64,000 nucleotides of DNA from Impatiens glandulifera (taxonomy: Eukaryota; Streptophyta; Magnoliopsida; Ericales; Balsaminaceae): assembly GCF_907164915.1 (NCBI RefSeq), contig NC_061862.1, positions 90,134,846-90,198,845 of the forward strand. Reading direction: 5' to 3'. The position numbers and the translations under genes were made by a program. The notes under the pieces were generated by a model. It was given only the letters and a program-made list of their open reading frames with translations. It was not told the origin of the DNA and did not search any database. Positions 11,827-22,292 of this stretch are shown here, in pieces (the first letter of the stretch is position 1; every line of letters begins with the position of its first letter).

Positions 11827-11935
11827 CTGAAAAGTGAAGGCTCTGTCTTCAAACTTTAAATTGCTGAACTTCTTTACTAAGGAAATCAGCTCCAATGGTA
11901 GCCTTATACTGATTGCTAAACTTACGATTCACATA
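11827..11935 (-). pseudogene. Captured Rab7-type GTPase exon (switch I region)
   Basis: The minus strand reads [20 protein letters not shown], the effector region of Rab7, then KEVQ and, after an indel, [10 protein letters not shown] up to the donor CAG|GT. The exon starts after AAG. It lies 416 bases upstream (in transcription direction) of the switch II exon, with ordinary intron-like sequence between them. Confidence 0.9.
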
Positions 11936-12039
11936 CTTACAGAGTCGAAGCAATAAATAAAACACTAGACAAAGAAATACATCAAAGAACTTCAACAAAA
12001 GAAATCATTATCAGAATGTAGGGTACCACATGATTCTTA

Positions 12040-12066
12040 TTGATTCATCAATGACGTCTTCCCGAC
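12040..12066 (-). pseudogene. Captured Rab7-type P-loop exon tail
   Basis: A short minus-strand stretch reads VGKTSLMNQ, the end of the P-loop exon of Rab7 (GDSGVGKTSLMNQ in the family), directly followed by stop-containing sequence where the intron would start. Upstream of the VGK the match is lost. Order and orientation agree with the two other Rab7 exons, so three consecutive exons of one gene were captured with their introns. Confidence 0.75.
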
Positions 12067-12214
12067 CTACCAGAAGAAGATGAAAGATATATCCATGTCA
12101 GCAAATCAAAACCTCGAACCTAATGATAATGTCAGCATGTTTTGACCAAATTCAGAAAATAATGTTTCAGATCTACGAGCAGCCAACATGATATCTCAAG
12201 TAAATGATTCGAAT

Positions 12215-13297
12215 AACAACATATTTCAAGTTAAAAGGTTATGGGTGCCCCATTACTGCACGCATAGAACCCCAGGTTGATTTGGAGTCACCCCTAGCAA
12301 ACTCACTTCCATCAAGAATCTCCTGCAATAATGGAAAATAATGTTCAAACAAACTAAAAATTATATTTATTTCAAAAAACCAGGAAATGGAAAATGTGTA
12401 TCATAGTAATTAATCCATATGTTAAGTTATTTACTTAATTGCAGCAAAAGGAAAATTTGGTAGAAAATATATGGATGCACCTTCTAGAAGATCAAAATAG
12501 GAATAGGTTCATCATCAATAGAAGATGGAAGACAAAATGAAAGAGCATGTTTTTAATATAAATGAGCATTGAATTCATGGTTCATCGTCCAATCTGACTT
12601 TCTGCCTACCCCATCCATCAATCTGCCTACGCTAGCGAATCCTCTACCGATGTTGAGAGTGTTAAGCTCCGTCGGATTCTCCTCTTCAATTTCCATATCC
12701 GTCGAAATGTTTAACTTCTTCTTCCATAGATCAATGAAGTACAAACCCATGTGTTGTTGATTGTCATTTATATAGATAAACTTGTAAGATTTACTTAAAA
12801 TCCTAAATCCTCATCCAACATAATCGCACTTGGATAATATTCAAAACCCTAAAATACATAAGAATGCATTGAGACGAGAATGTCTTACCTTAGAGGAGCA
12901 GCGGGATCGAAGGGGATAGGGTTTGAGAGAGAGTCGGAACCCTAAAAATTGGAGATTTAAAATGAGGATCAAAATTAGGCGTTTTATATAGTATGAAAGA
13001 CGCATATTACATAATGCGCGTATATGTAATATGCGTCTTTCAATGTACGCATATTACATATTACGCGTAAGTGTAATTCGAGTAAGTGTAATACGCGTAA
13101 GTGTAATACGCGTAAGTGTAATTCGCGTAAATGTAATACGCGTAAGTGTAATTCGCGTAAGTGTATTACGCGTAAGTGCAATTACAGGGGTAAAATGGAC
13201 ATTTCGCAGGGCAAAAAGACTCATTTTGCAAACATTAGTAGGCGCGGGCCTTTTTTGGAATTAAGGCACTTATGAGGGCCATTTCATCAAATTTCCC
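12215..13297 (-). repeat. Right terminal inverted repeat arm
   Basis: Inverse copy of 8460-9535 with scattered substitutions and small indels. It faces the captured Rab7 and HINT exons, so its promoter would read through them. Confidence 0.9.
12980..12991 (-). promoter_or_regulatory. TATA box of the right-arm promoter
   Basis: Minus-strand CTATATAAAACG, the mirror of the left-arm box. Transcription from here would run toward 12066, 11935, 11410 and 10886, where captured exons lie in the same direction. Confidence 0.6.
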
Positions 13298-13305
13298 ACA
13301 ATGAA

Positions 13306-14091
13306 AGCTTAATATATGAATTCGTCACACACACACTTCAAGTTTATAAAGTTTTAAATCATGGAAGGAGGTTAAGTGGCTAACAATGTTATGAATAACA
13401 ACAAACCAATAATTAGTTTTATATTGTAGAACATAATTTTGATGTTGGATTCTGGTTTAAAACGTTTTATTAGATGTTATAATTATAAAGGCTTCCACCC
13501 CCAAAGTTAAACCTATGTAACAAAAATAATTCCGCAATATACACCAAAGTATTAGATAAAATCAGAAAATATACATCCAACGTTTGACAAAAATTCTACG
13601 TTCTATTTGGCACATTTCAAAAAACAAAATGATACTTAAAAATCAGATAAATTTAATAACAATAAAGATTCATATATAACTGAGAACATGAATTCAGATC
13701 TTCGAGTCTTCATCCTGTCATAAATTTAAACAAAAAAAAAAAAAAACCTAAAATGGACAATTCTGTCATTTCCATGTCTTTTTTCTTTGACAAATTGTTT
13801 GTCTTTATTTGACAATTGGAGTAATTAGTTAAGTGGAAAGTCAAATTTAATGGGTGAATTTCAATATTGGTCAAAGTTCAAAGACATACAATTTTGGTTA
13901 AATATCATATATTTTAAATGGTTAGTTTCAAAATTAGAATTATTATATATTATTTTATTTTTTTACAAAGAAATTTTATTTTATTCGTTTAAACATTTTG
14001 TTCAGTATTATTAGGTTAAGAAGAGAGTTCAATCAATACAAATAGTTTAACATTTTAAAAAAAAACATTTGATAATAATATTGTAACCCCC
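13306..14091. other. AT-rich intergenic DNA with a dispersed repeat
   Basis: About 13780-14040 is a diverged copy of 39440-39650, sharing TTTGACAAATTGTTT, AAAGTCAAATTTAATGGGTGAATTT and TATTATTAGGTTA. No gene recognised. Confidence 0.5.
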
Positions 14092-14799
14092 GGAAGGTCC
14101 CTAACTCCGTAACTTAGGACGACACGTGGCAATACCGGAGTTTCCATAAGGGGTTCGTTATTTGGTTACACTCGGGAAAGAGCTTTCGTGCTATGTCCTT
14201 CGCGCCCGTTGAAAATTGTTTATATTTTTTAAAACTTTGGATATCAAAAGATTTATTTATAACATTTATTTCATTTAATTAGTAGTCTGGAGTCCTAAAC
14301 AATGGTAAATTTAGATTACGTAAATAATTGTAAAAAAATATTTAGAAGTGTGTAATTGCGATTGCGTTTATATAAGATTGAGTACAAGACCTGAAAAATA
14401 TTAAAAAAATATTAGAATTTAAAAATAAATTACAAACGGGACTTTGTCAAAATATTTTTTTTGGGAAATATCCCGAAAATATAAAAAAATCATTTTATAA
14501 TCTTTAGGATTATTTGAAAATGAATTGGAATTTCAAAATTACAAAAATAATTTTGGATTTTGAAAAGTGGAACCAAACAGCCCTTAGGACCGAAGTCCTA
14601 GGGCTTGGGTCTGTTTCTACCGGTCCGGGACTAGATGGGTTCGGTTTAGACCAAGGTTGGTCTGGATCAGGGTTCGGGATACTCAGTTAGAGGACTAAAG
14701 GGCTCGGCCCTAGGGTTCAGGAGGCTTAGTCATGTACTCGGATTATTTGGTCCTATGTTTGGGAGTCTCGATCTCAGATCTAGATTTCTCGGTCGTGGG

Positions 14800-15469
14800 T
14801 AGGGATGGCAATGGGTACCCGTATGCCCGATACCCGTGAGTACCCGATAGTCGGGTCCGAGTATTTTAAATCGGGTCTGGGGTCGGATATGGGGAGGGAG
14901 AGAAGGTACCTGGTCGGGTATGGGATCGAGAATGGGGATTGTACGAAACCCAAACTCGATACCTATTTTTATTAATATTAAAAGTATATTTTTTTTATTA
15001 AAAATTAATATTACTTTTCAAATTCTTTATCATTACAAATATCATAAATACACCATTTAAGTTAATCTTATCCATATTCTACTCCAAATATCATCATAAA
15101 TACACTTCATCAGTCTTTAAACTTTTAATATTATCAAGAAAATATTTTCTACATAAATCTTGATGTTCAACTTACTTTAATATCAAAATACTAAATAACT
15201 TATTTTTAAGTTTCATTTTATTTTATTTTTCACTCTAATTTATCTTCTCAATATTTACCAAATAAGTATGTAGATAAATAATGTTTTTATTTGTATTTTT
15301 AATATTTTGATATTATTATTTTTTTTTTAAATTCTTTCAACTTTATAATCTTATAATTAGTTTTTTAATCGGGTAATGGGGTACCCGTCGGGTTCGAGAT
15401 CGGGTAGTAAAATCTAAATCTGGTTCAGGGATGGGTACCTGGCGAGTAGGGTACCCATTGCCATCCCTA
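14800..15469. mobile_element. hAT-like MITE (TAGGGATGGCAATGGG termini)
   Basis: The termini TAGGGATGGCAATGGGTACC and GGTACCCATTGCCATCCCTA form a 20-bp perfect inverted repeat. The flanks are GTCGTGGG (14792-14799) and ATCGTGGG (15470-15477), an 8-bp duplication with one mismatch. TAGGGATG-type ends with an 8-bp duplication are the hAT pattern. The 670-bp interior is AT-rich, with GGGTACCCG blocks near each end and no transposase. Confidence 0.9.
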
Positions 15470-15656
15470 ATCGTGGGTCATGGGAGTCTCGGTCCCAGGT
15501 CAGACCTCTCGGTCCTAGGTAAGAATCCACAGTCAGATTTCTCGGTACTTGATCAAGAACACCGATCATAGGGCTTGGTCCTAATTCAAGAACACCGATT
15601 CTTGGTCTCAGTCCTAAGTTAGTTTTCCCGGTCCTTGATTTCGATCAGGACCTAAA

Positions 15657-16164
15657 AAGACTGTCAAAATCGAGAGTTTACATAAAATCGTTGACTAATT
15701 GTAAACTCGTAGACCGGTTGTAAACTCGTAAAATCTAGAGTTACTTGAAACTGTAAGAGTTTAATTTGATAAAATAATAGTTATATATTATTATTTATAT
15801 ATATAATTAAGTATATTATACGTAGTCAATTTTAAAATTTTATATATTTAAATATAAAATTAATTAAAAAATATTAATAAGTAAATAAAATTATAAAAAA
15901 ATTATACTTACAAAATTAATTATATTAAATTATTTATTTGAATAAATAATAACTTTATTTTTTAATTTTAAATAATTTCATTTTTTAAACGTAAAATCGT
16001 CTATAATTGTAAAATCGAAATTATTTATAAACTCGTAAAATATTATTATTGTAAATTTAAAATCGTAAGAGTTTACCTATTTAAGAGTTTACTTAAAATC
16101 AGACTCGTTAACCTCATGTGAAATCGTAAGATTTTAAGAGTCAACTCAAGATTTTAACAGCCTT
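15657..16164. mobile_element. MITE-like element with imperfect inverted ends
   Basis: The ends AAGACTGTCAAAATCGAGAG and, inverted, AAGGCTGTTAAAATCTTGAG are similar, and the interior is flanked by repeated TAAACTCGTAAAATC / GATTTTAAGAGT blocks. A clear target duplication was not found, so the class is open. Confidence 0.5.
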
Positions 16165-16288
16165 GACCAAGTATTCTCGGTCTTACTTCTCGGTCCTACA
16201 AAACTCGGTCCAAGAGGACCAAGTGTTCTACATTTGGAAGATTGCAAGTTTGTATCTTTTGCTACAGATCATGAAAACATGATCTGTA

Positions 16289-16293
16289 AGTTG
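16289..16293. repeat. Target-site duplication AGTTG (left)
   Basis: AGTTG here and at 30008-30012 exactly flank the two LTRs of the Copia element. Confidence 0.95.
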
Positions 16294-17608
16294 TGTTAGG
16301 ATCTAGGTAGCCGCTGGAGGACCGGGGGTTGGACCGGTTATCGGTTCTCACTCGAAGGGTGGTGGTTAATCCGGTTAGAGATTAACACCGGGGTTTCAAT
16401 ACTACACAACCTGTCACAAACCCTTGAACTAGGTTCAAGCGCGGAAGAAGTTTGCTTTCAGGTTGAAGCAGCACACTTGTATAATGGACAAGGCCGGTTT
16501 CGGATGATGGAGGTTTGAAAAATGGTGGGTCGGTTTTGGTAACCTGGTGGTTCGGTATGGATAATATAGAGTCAGTTTAGAGCGGTGTAGTTAAGTTAAT
16601 GTAAGTCGGTTAGACAATGGAGCCGGCAGAAAGTAAATGACAAGACCGATGTTATGGATGTTCGGAGATAAAACTCCTACGTCACCCCTTCCTCTCGAAA
16701 CCGCGAGAAGGATATTCACTAAGGAATACAAATACAATCCGATCGAGACTTATTTCCTGCTCGATAACACTCTTACAATTTACACCGAAATTGTAGAATA
16801 CACACTTTAACTTTAGCACTTAGGCTTTCTTAGAACAACACAATCTTATCACTTGTAGAATAAATGCTCTTAGAATTTCTTACTTGTCTCACTGTATATT
16901 TCTTGTCTCGCATTTACTGTTCTTCAACTGCCCCTTTTATAGGTGAAATATGCCAACGGTCATATTTCACTGCCTTGAATCTGATTGGTTGAGCAGGGTT
17001 GCAGATGTTCAGTGATTCAGAGATTCAGATCTGCGGTCGCCTTTCCAGACCTGACAGTCAACCTCAGACCTGGCAGTCTGTTCTTCCGGTATGTAAGACA
17101 GACCTGCTAGGTTTGTCTTTTACTCAATGTAGGCACCGTCTGTTGGACAGTTGTCTGTACTTGGAAGATCTCCTTTCTGACTTATCCCGAAGTGGAAAGA
17201 TCCGGCAGGACTGTCTTCTGCAGTCTGCAGACTTTCCTCAGACTTGTATGGATATGGAAGTGTTCAGTCTGTTCCTTTGGTATCATTCTCAGCAGATACC
17301 CGAATTGTCTTCTTGTATTGGTCGGTCATTTGACTTAACCGAATGGCTTTCGGTATGAGTGATGTAACCGGTCTTCTTCCGGTTATTCCTCTGCCTTGTG
17401 GCTGATCGGCTGTTTGATGATTCTGGTTTTAAGCTTTGGCCGATCCTTTCTTTGTGCGGTCACGTTCCAAGTATTCTTGGTCGGTTTACTAACTTGACCG
17501 GCTAGTTTTCTTAGCCGGTCCTTTTGTTTGTCCGGTCCGGTTCGTTGTTCCTGCATGGAAGGTTTATTTAAGTTAAGTTTATTTGAACCGGTCTAATTTT
17601 ATCTAACA
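16294..17608 (-). repeat. 3' LTR of the Copia element
   Basis: 1315 bp, TGTTAGGATC to ATCTAACA as read on the plus strand. Nearly identical to 28694-30007. It contains the minus-strand TATA-like CTATAAAAGGGGC near 16935-16945. Confidence 0.97.
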
Positions 17609-17623
17609 ATTTCTCCCTTTTTG
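17609..17623 (-). promoter_or_regulatory. Polypurine tract next to the 3' LTR
   Basis: On the minus strand CAAAAAGGGAGAAAT lies directly before the 3' LTR, the expected position of the plus-strand primer for reverse transcription. It is the terminal part of a 41-bp sequence repeated at 17772-17812. Confidence 0.85.
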
Positions 17624-17771
17624 ATTATTTTATTTAAAATTATCAAAATCATGTAAGTTTGCAACCGTAGGCCGGTTGTGTTGTTTGTCCGGATTTTTGA
17701 AACTGACTTAGGAGAATTTTTCGAAAAATTTTGAGAAAAATTTTGGAAGAGTCTTTATCTTTTATCTTATC

Positions 17772-17812
17772 AATTTCTCCCTTTTTGATTATTTTATTTA
17801 AAATTATCAAAA
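17772..17812 (-). repeat. Second copy of the polypurine-tract segment
   Basis: 41 bp identical to 17608-17648, including the AAAAAGGGAGAAA purine run, 164 bases further inside. It may serve as a second plus-strand initiation site or be a simple duplication. Confidence 0.85.
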
Positions 17813-17938
17813 CTAAGTAGAGATGCAAAAGATAGCCGGTTTCAAAAATAGCTTTATATATATGATAGATAACCGAAAATAACATAATATATAAAAATAC
17901 TAAGACAAGTAAAGGAAAGAGAGCCCCTATTCCGAGTC

Positions 17939-20497
17939 CTAAAAGTCATATATGTTCCTCTTTTTCTTCTCCGGTTGCGGTCGACTGGCCGGTTCGGAAA
18001 CTCGTTGTCTTGTAGATCGGGGCTGCAGTTGTTCTTCAACCTCCTCTTCGACTTGAGCAGCCTGCTGCGGTATACTCGTAATGACCGTTTCAGTGACCTC
18101 ATTGAGCAGGTCGGTTATTTGAACTTTCTTTGAGGATTCCCTCTTTCGCTTTGTCGGCGCTGAAACGGAGGAGGCCGCCTTCTTTTTCTTGTTATCGGTT
18201 GCGAAGCCTTCCAGCCTCCGTTTTTCCCTTTCCAACCGCTCAGCATCCTTCGCAGCTTGAGCGGCTGCTTTCTTTGTAAGTCCCGGGAACTTAGCCTCTG
18301 CCTTTCGAAGTCGCTCGGCCTCCCCTTCTTCTTCGGTGAGTTGGGATGATTGCGGTGCTTCCTTCTCTTTACTTGCTTCGGCGTCCAGCTCATCCTGGAC
18401 CCTCTTAGCCGCTTGAGCATCAGCCGCTACAGCCGCGGCATCCGCATTCATCTTAGCCCTCAGCAGTTCGGCAACTTGTTCGGAAAGCGCCTTGAGTTCG
18501 GCCTCGAGACCCTCATTTTTCTTCTCGAGTTCGGAGACCCGTCCGAGTGTTGTGCCGACCAGGTCCTCAGTCACCTCCGCCAATCGTTGATCGGTCTCTC
18601 TTTCAAGCCGGCCAAAGTCTTCCTTTAACTCGGAGGTCGTATCCTCCAAAATTACGGTTCGCTTAAAATATTTACTGCGCAGAGCCGCCTCTTCCTGTAG
18701 ATCTTCGTCGATTTCTGAGAGCCGGTCCCGATTTTTGTTCAAGAGATACCTTGTGGTGTCGGCGAACTTGAGTGCCGAGCAAACGATTCTTTGGAATCTC
18801 TCCTTGAATGGCTGAACCGCGGAGTCTTCAAACTCTTGAATACGGCTATCAATCCGTTCTACTGTTGAGTCTTCAAACCTTTGAAGACGACCCTCAACCC
18901 ATTCCTTTGTGAAGTCTGATTCGGAGACTTCCGGTTGTGGAGGAGGGGATTGCCCGGTGAGATTAGGATCCGCCCTTTCATCGGATTCTTTTGATGCCGC
19001 ATTCTCCCTTGGAGGTGTTGGACAGTGATCCGGACTCGTTTCGATCCGGGGAGCAGTATAGACCGGTATTTCTCTTTGACTGTATATTGCCTCCAGCCGG
19101 TCAATTTCTTGAATGAGGTCTCCTTTGGCTTTTTCAAGCCTTTCTAACACCCGCGGTGTTAAGGTGTCTTCAGGTCCCACCTCTTCGAACTCCTCCGTAA
19201 TCTTCCGGATGCGTGTGGTTAGCTTCCGTAGTTGTACCTGTGGTTTTAAGAGGTAGGTTCGGTGTAATACCTCTTCAAGTGTGTTGGATTTTGTGAGATT
19301 CATTATCAAGTCCTCCACTTCCTTTAGTTTTTGGATGCATTCCAAGTCTGTGTAGCCCGGTAGGATTTACCTATATGGTTTGCCGAACCGGTGCTCGTGC
19401 CATTCCAGATATAACTCCTCAATCGACTCGGCTCGCTTTTTGGCGCCCTGAAGGAGTTTCAGAGATATCCTATCGGCCTCTGCTTCTTCGGCCTCCTCCT
19501 TATCTTTGTCGCCGCCTTCATCATCGACATCTTCACCACCCTCTGTGGTCTCAGGGTTTGCGTTAGGACCGGCTTCATCGGCACATCGACCCGAATGCTC
19601 TTCTTCGTTGGCCGATCTTTCGTCGTCGGTCTTTTCTGTATCGGTTCTTTCAGATGATGAGGCCGACCCTTCCTCCTCCGCTGGCTGCGGTGGTTCCGAG
19701 AAAGTTACTTTCTCTTTTCCTTTGCTTTCGGCCTTTTCTTTTGCCGGGGCCGCTTTCTTGTCGGCTTTCTTCTTTCGGCCACCTGTTGAACCGGGGGCCG
19801 GCTGCTTCCTTTCTAAGAATTGTTTCGATCTGATGAGGCTTCTATTTGCGACGATGACGCCGGGACCGATGCTGAGATTGTGGTGAAGGAAGATCTTTCC
19901 GAGAGGAACGGCGTATCCCCATGACCGGTTTGAGTCCGGTTTCACCATTTCCATCAGGTTGTGAAATACTGCCTTTTCCTAATTAACCTTTGTTCCCTCT
20001 ATCAGGCCGATCAGCATCCTGATTTTGTCCCTTGTTAGGCTGCTATAGTTTCCTCCCCTTGCCAAAATTGCCCTTGCGAAGATATCACAAATAGGAATAT
20101 ACTCCGGTTTCAACGTCGATTTGCTGCCGGATACTTTTATCGGCTCCTTAGTTGCCGAGAGTATCTGGCAAGCCGCCTCAAAAGTCTTAATGTCTATGTC
20201 TCCCGTTGCATCCTGGCCGGTTGTTGGAAGGCGCAGGCTCTCTGCCACCGATGCCTCGGTGAGCTCTATTTCAGTACCGCATACAGTTGCGGTGATTTTG
20301 TCATCAGAGATAATTGCGGTGTTGAAGAATTCCTCGACCGCATCTTTGTACAGAACATGAGGACCGCCAAGAAAATATTCCAGGCCGGGTTTGACTACCC
20401 GGTCAATAACCTCCTTTGCCTCAGACGTACCTTTCAGTCGGATTTCCTCGAAATCCACCTGAGTTAGGTGCTTAAACAAAGCCGAATTGCGCCCCAT
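17939..20497 (-). pseudogene. Cassette 1: extra ORF with acidic and coiled-coil tail
   Basis: One frame from ATG at 20497 to TAA at 17939, about 850 codons, interrupted by two in-frame stops (TAG at 19979-19981, TAA at 19367-19369). The N-terminal ~220 residues match cassettes 2 and 3: VDF near the start, a GLEYFL block, AxxLSATKEPIKV, then GYAVPLGKIFL and GPG. They resemble the plant putative-transposon-protein domain; that name is from memory and needs a profile search. A Lys/Glu/Ser-rich acidic linker follows, then ~400 residues of charged heptad-rich coiled coil (RLERETDQRLAEVTEDL and similar), ending in the basic KKKRNIYDF. No signal peptide or membrane segment is visible, so it is not a typical envelope. 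The first stop replaces a Trp that is intact in cassette 3. Confidence 0.85.
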
Positions 20498-20604
20498 CTT
20501 AGAGAGTTTGAGAAAGTTTGAGAAATAACCGCTTCAGAGAGTTTGAGAGCTTAGAGAGAGAAAGCAGATTCGCGTGAGAATGAAATAAAATGACCGAGAT
20601 TCCC

Positions 20605-20612
20605 TTTTATAG
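20605..20612 (-). promoter_or_regulatory. TATA-like box of cassette 1
   Basis: Minus-strand CTATAAAAGGG about 110 bases before the ATG at 20497, followed by a CT-rich leader (GCTTTCTCTCTCTAAGCTCT). This is plant promoter layout inside the retroelement body. Its activity is inferred. Confidence 0.6.
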
Positions 20613-21077
20613 ATGCGGTTTGGAAGCCCAACCGTCCCATCAATATTGGGCGGGAGTTTTCCCTCCAAGTTGAAAGGAGCGGCAAACCGTGGGCGGGAGT
20701 GAAAAGCCGCCAATCCGTGGGCGGTAAACTGGGAGGCGGGAGTTTTGGGCGGGAAATTTCCCTCCAAAACTTTTGCTTTCGCCATTGATGACGCAATCCT
20801 CTTTCGAGACCGATTGGTGTTCCGGTTTCTAAGCTTAATCGAGTATTTAGAATGAGTAGAGTTTAGTAGTCTTTTGAGTTTGAGCAATTTTTCTTTGAAG
20901 CCGGATAGGAATGAGGTTGTTTTGATAATGTTAATCAGTTACTTAGATATGTTAGACGTTAAGAAAACTCGGTCATTTAAACTGAAATGAGATTGTATTG
21001 AAGAGACATTGCAGAAAGAAGACCGACAAATAAATCGGTATTGAACTAAGCATACATAAGCAATGAAAAGGTACAGC

Positions 21078-21783
21078 CTATGGAAAAGACATTCTGGAAA
21101 TCCTTTCCACCACCGAATCCTTGTCAAGGATGTTCGAGGAGGAGACCGGTGTGCCTGGTCCAAACTCTGGCCGGTACCCGAGAATCAGCTTACTTATATG
21201 TGGTGCATAACCGAGACCTTTCTTGGTCAGCACCATGTTCTTCAGGTTTTCGAATATGACCGTTGACTAGTTGATGGCCGTCTCGCCAATGATGTGAGTC
21301 ATTATATTATAGGTATTTTCTAGAATACCGTTGATTCGGTGACTGACATAGAATCGATCGAGTCACGATCTCGAGAAGAAGTTGACCGTGACTAGCGAGC
21401 TGGGTTTTTGGCCCATAGTGTTCCACCGGATAGATGGTGGCCGAGAGGTACAGTGCGTGCTCAAATCCCGCAAGGTCCTCTATTGTTGGAAAGTCAGAGA
21501 ATCCTTCCGTGGGTAGACCGAATAGTGAAGCAAATTCGGCTTCATCAATCCAGAAGGTGTGGTCTCTGACGGTAGAGACGATATAATTTCCCCTGATGCA
21601 GGCGCTTCGAAAGAAGGCCTTGACATCTTCCAAGAGAATGGGACCGGACTCTTCGAGGAAGGGTCGAAGACCGGTTGCAGTTAGAGATTGAAACATAACT
21701 TCCTTTTCAAGATTTCCATCCCACTCTTCCATACAGGAGTGGAAGTCAACGCTCAAAAAGTTTCCCAAAGTTCGGCTCGGCAT
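21078..21783 (-). pseudogene. Cassette 2: paralogous extra ORF (short form, broken)
   Basis: Starts at ATG 21783 (MPSRTLGNFLSVDF; a frame extends further upstream but this start follows the leader). The frame runs ~158 codons to a stop at 21307-21309 created by a one-base frameshift near 21320. It then continues in the next frame (NTYNIMTHIIGETAIN) into a TAG, STVIFENL, a GYAPHISKLILGY block, GPG and a final TAG at 21078-21080. The segment order matches cassettes 1 and 3: TGLRPFL, then FASLFGLP, LSATIYPVE and GPG. Like cassette 1 it carries TAG at the conserved IN-W-S tryptophan. It has no coiled-coil tail. Function unknown. Confidence 0.8.
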
Positions 21784-21863
21784 GATTACGGTATTAAGAG
21801 AGATGGAATTCAAAGGATTTCAGAAGTGTTTTAAGATGTGATAAGTTGATTAGAAGATGGCTC

Positions 21864-21873
21864 CTTATATAGG
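21864..21873 (-). promoter_or_regulatory. TATA-like box of cassette 2
   Basis: Minus-strand CCTATATAAGGAG about 85 bases before the ATG at 21783. The spacing is similar to cassettes 1 and 3. Confidence 0.6.
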
Positions 21874-22292
21874 ATCGGTTTTGGAGGGAAAACATAACCA
21901 TTGATTGTGAGTTTTGTTTTATTAGACAAAAGAATCTTTATGTTTCCAAGGTGCATGGGGAAGAGGCAGATTGCGGAGCCCGAGGTAGGTATTAGTTGAG
22001 AAGTAACCAAGTTAGTTGGATATTAAATGTTCAGGTGGTTGGGGGTTATCTCATTAATTAAGGATCCCTTTTTCATTAATTGCAATAACATAACTGAGAT
22101 TAATCAAGGAAGACCGAAAGCAACATGGATAGTGCCGAAAAAGGCATGAGTAATAACGAAGAAGGCATAGAATCAAAAGGAACTTAAGTGAAACCGAAGA
22201 AGACATAGATCAAGCCGAAACGATCAAAGATAGGTTGGATAAAGATGCATCCGGTGTATGAAGCAAAACGACCAGGTGCAGGAAGGAGTGAC

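Larger units (their letters stand above)
8460..13297. mobile_element. Pack-MULE-like element with ~1.08 kb terminal inverted repeats
   Basis: The outer ends are GGGAAATTTGATGAAATGGC and its reverse complement. Perfect 8-bp direct repeats ACAATGAA flank it (8452-8459 and 13298-13305). The arms (8460 to about 9535; about 12215 to 13297) are nearly identical over ~1.08 kb. Very long arms, non-coding ends with a promoter, and captured gene exons point to a Mutator-like element, where duplications of 8-11 bp occur. Eight bp also fits hAT, so the superfamily is inferred. No transposase is present, so it depends on an autonomous partner. The interior carries fragments of at least two unrelated plant genes, all on the minus strand. 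Confidence 0.85.
14092..16288. repeat. TGTAACCCC repeat, left part (interrupted)
   Basis: Starts TGTAACCCCCGG and is homologous to 59568-61000 through GGATTTTGAAAAxxGxAACCAAAC and the CCTTAGGACCG block, then a degenerate array of TCTCGGTCCTAGG-like motifs. The TG start suggests an LTR (or the CA end of an LTR on the minus strand), possibly Ty3/gypsy, but no coding domain is attached. It is interrupted by a hAT-like MITE, another MITE-like element and the Copia element at 16294; the right part resumes at 30008. Confidence 0.55.

Noticed and set aside
16999..17358. 119-codon plus-strand frame in the left LTR, repeated at 29398-29757
   Set aside because: It is antisense to the element and present twice only because the LTRs are near-identical. 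No family features and no separate promoter seen.
17854..19886. Alternative-frame open stretches opposite or overlapping cassette 1
   Set aside because: Shadows of the G/C-richer coding region of cassette 1; only the frame of 17939-20497 aligns with cassettes 2 and 3.
17939..20497. Cassette 1 as a retroviral-type envelope gene
   Set aside because: The position fits an envelope-like ORF, but there is no signal peptide, no membrane span and no glycoprotein pattern; the tail is coiled coil and basic.
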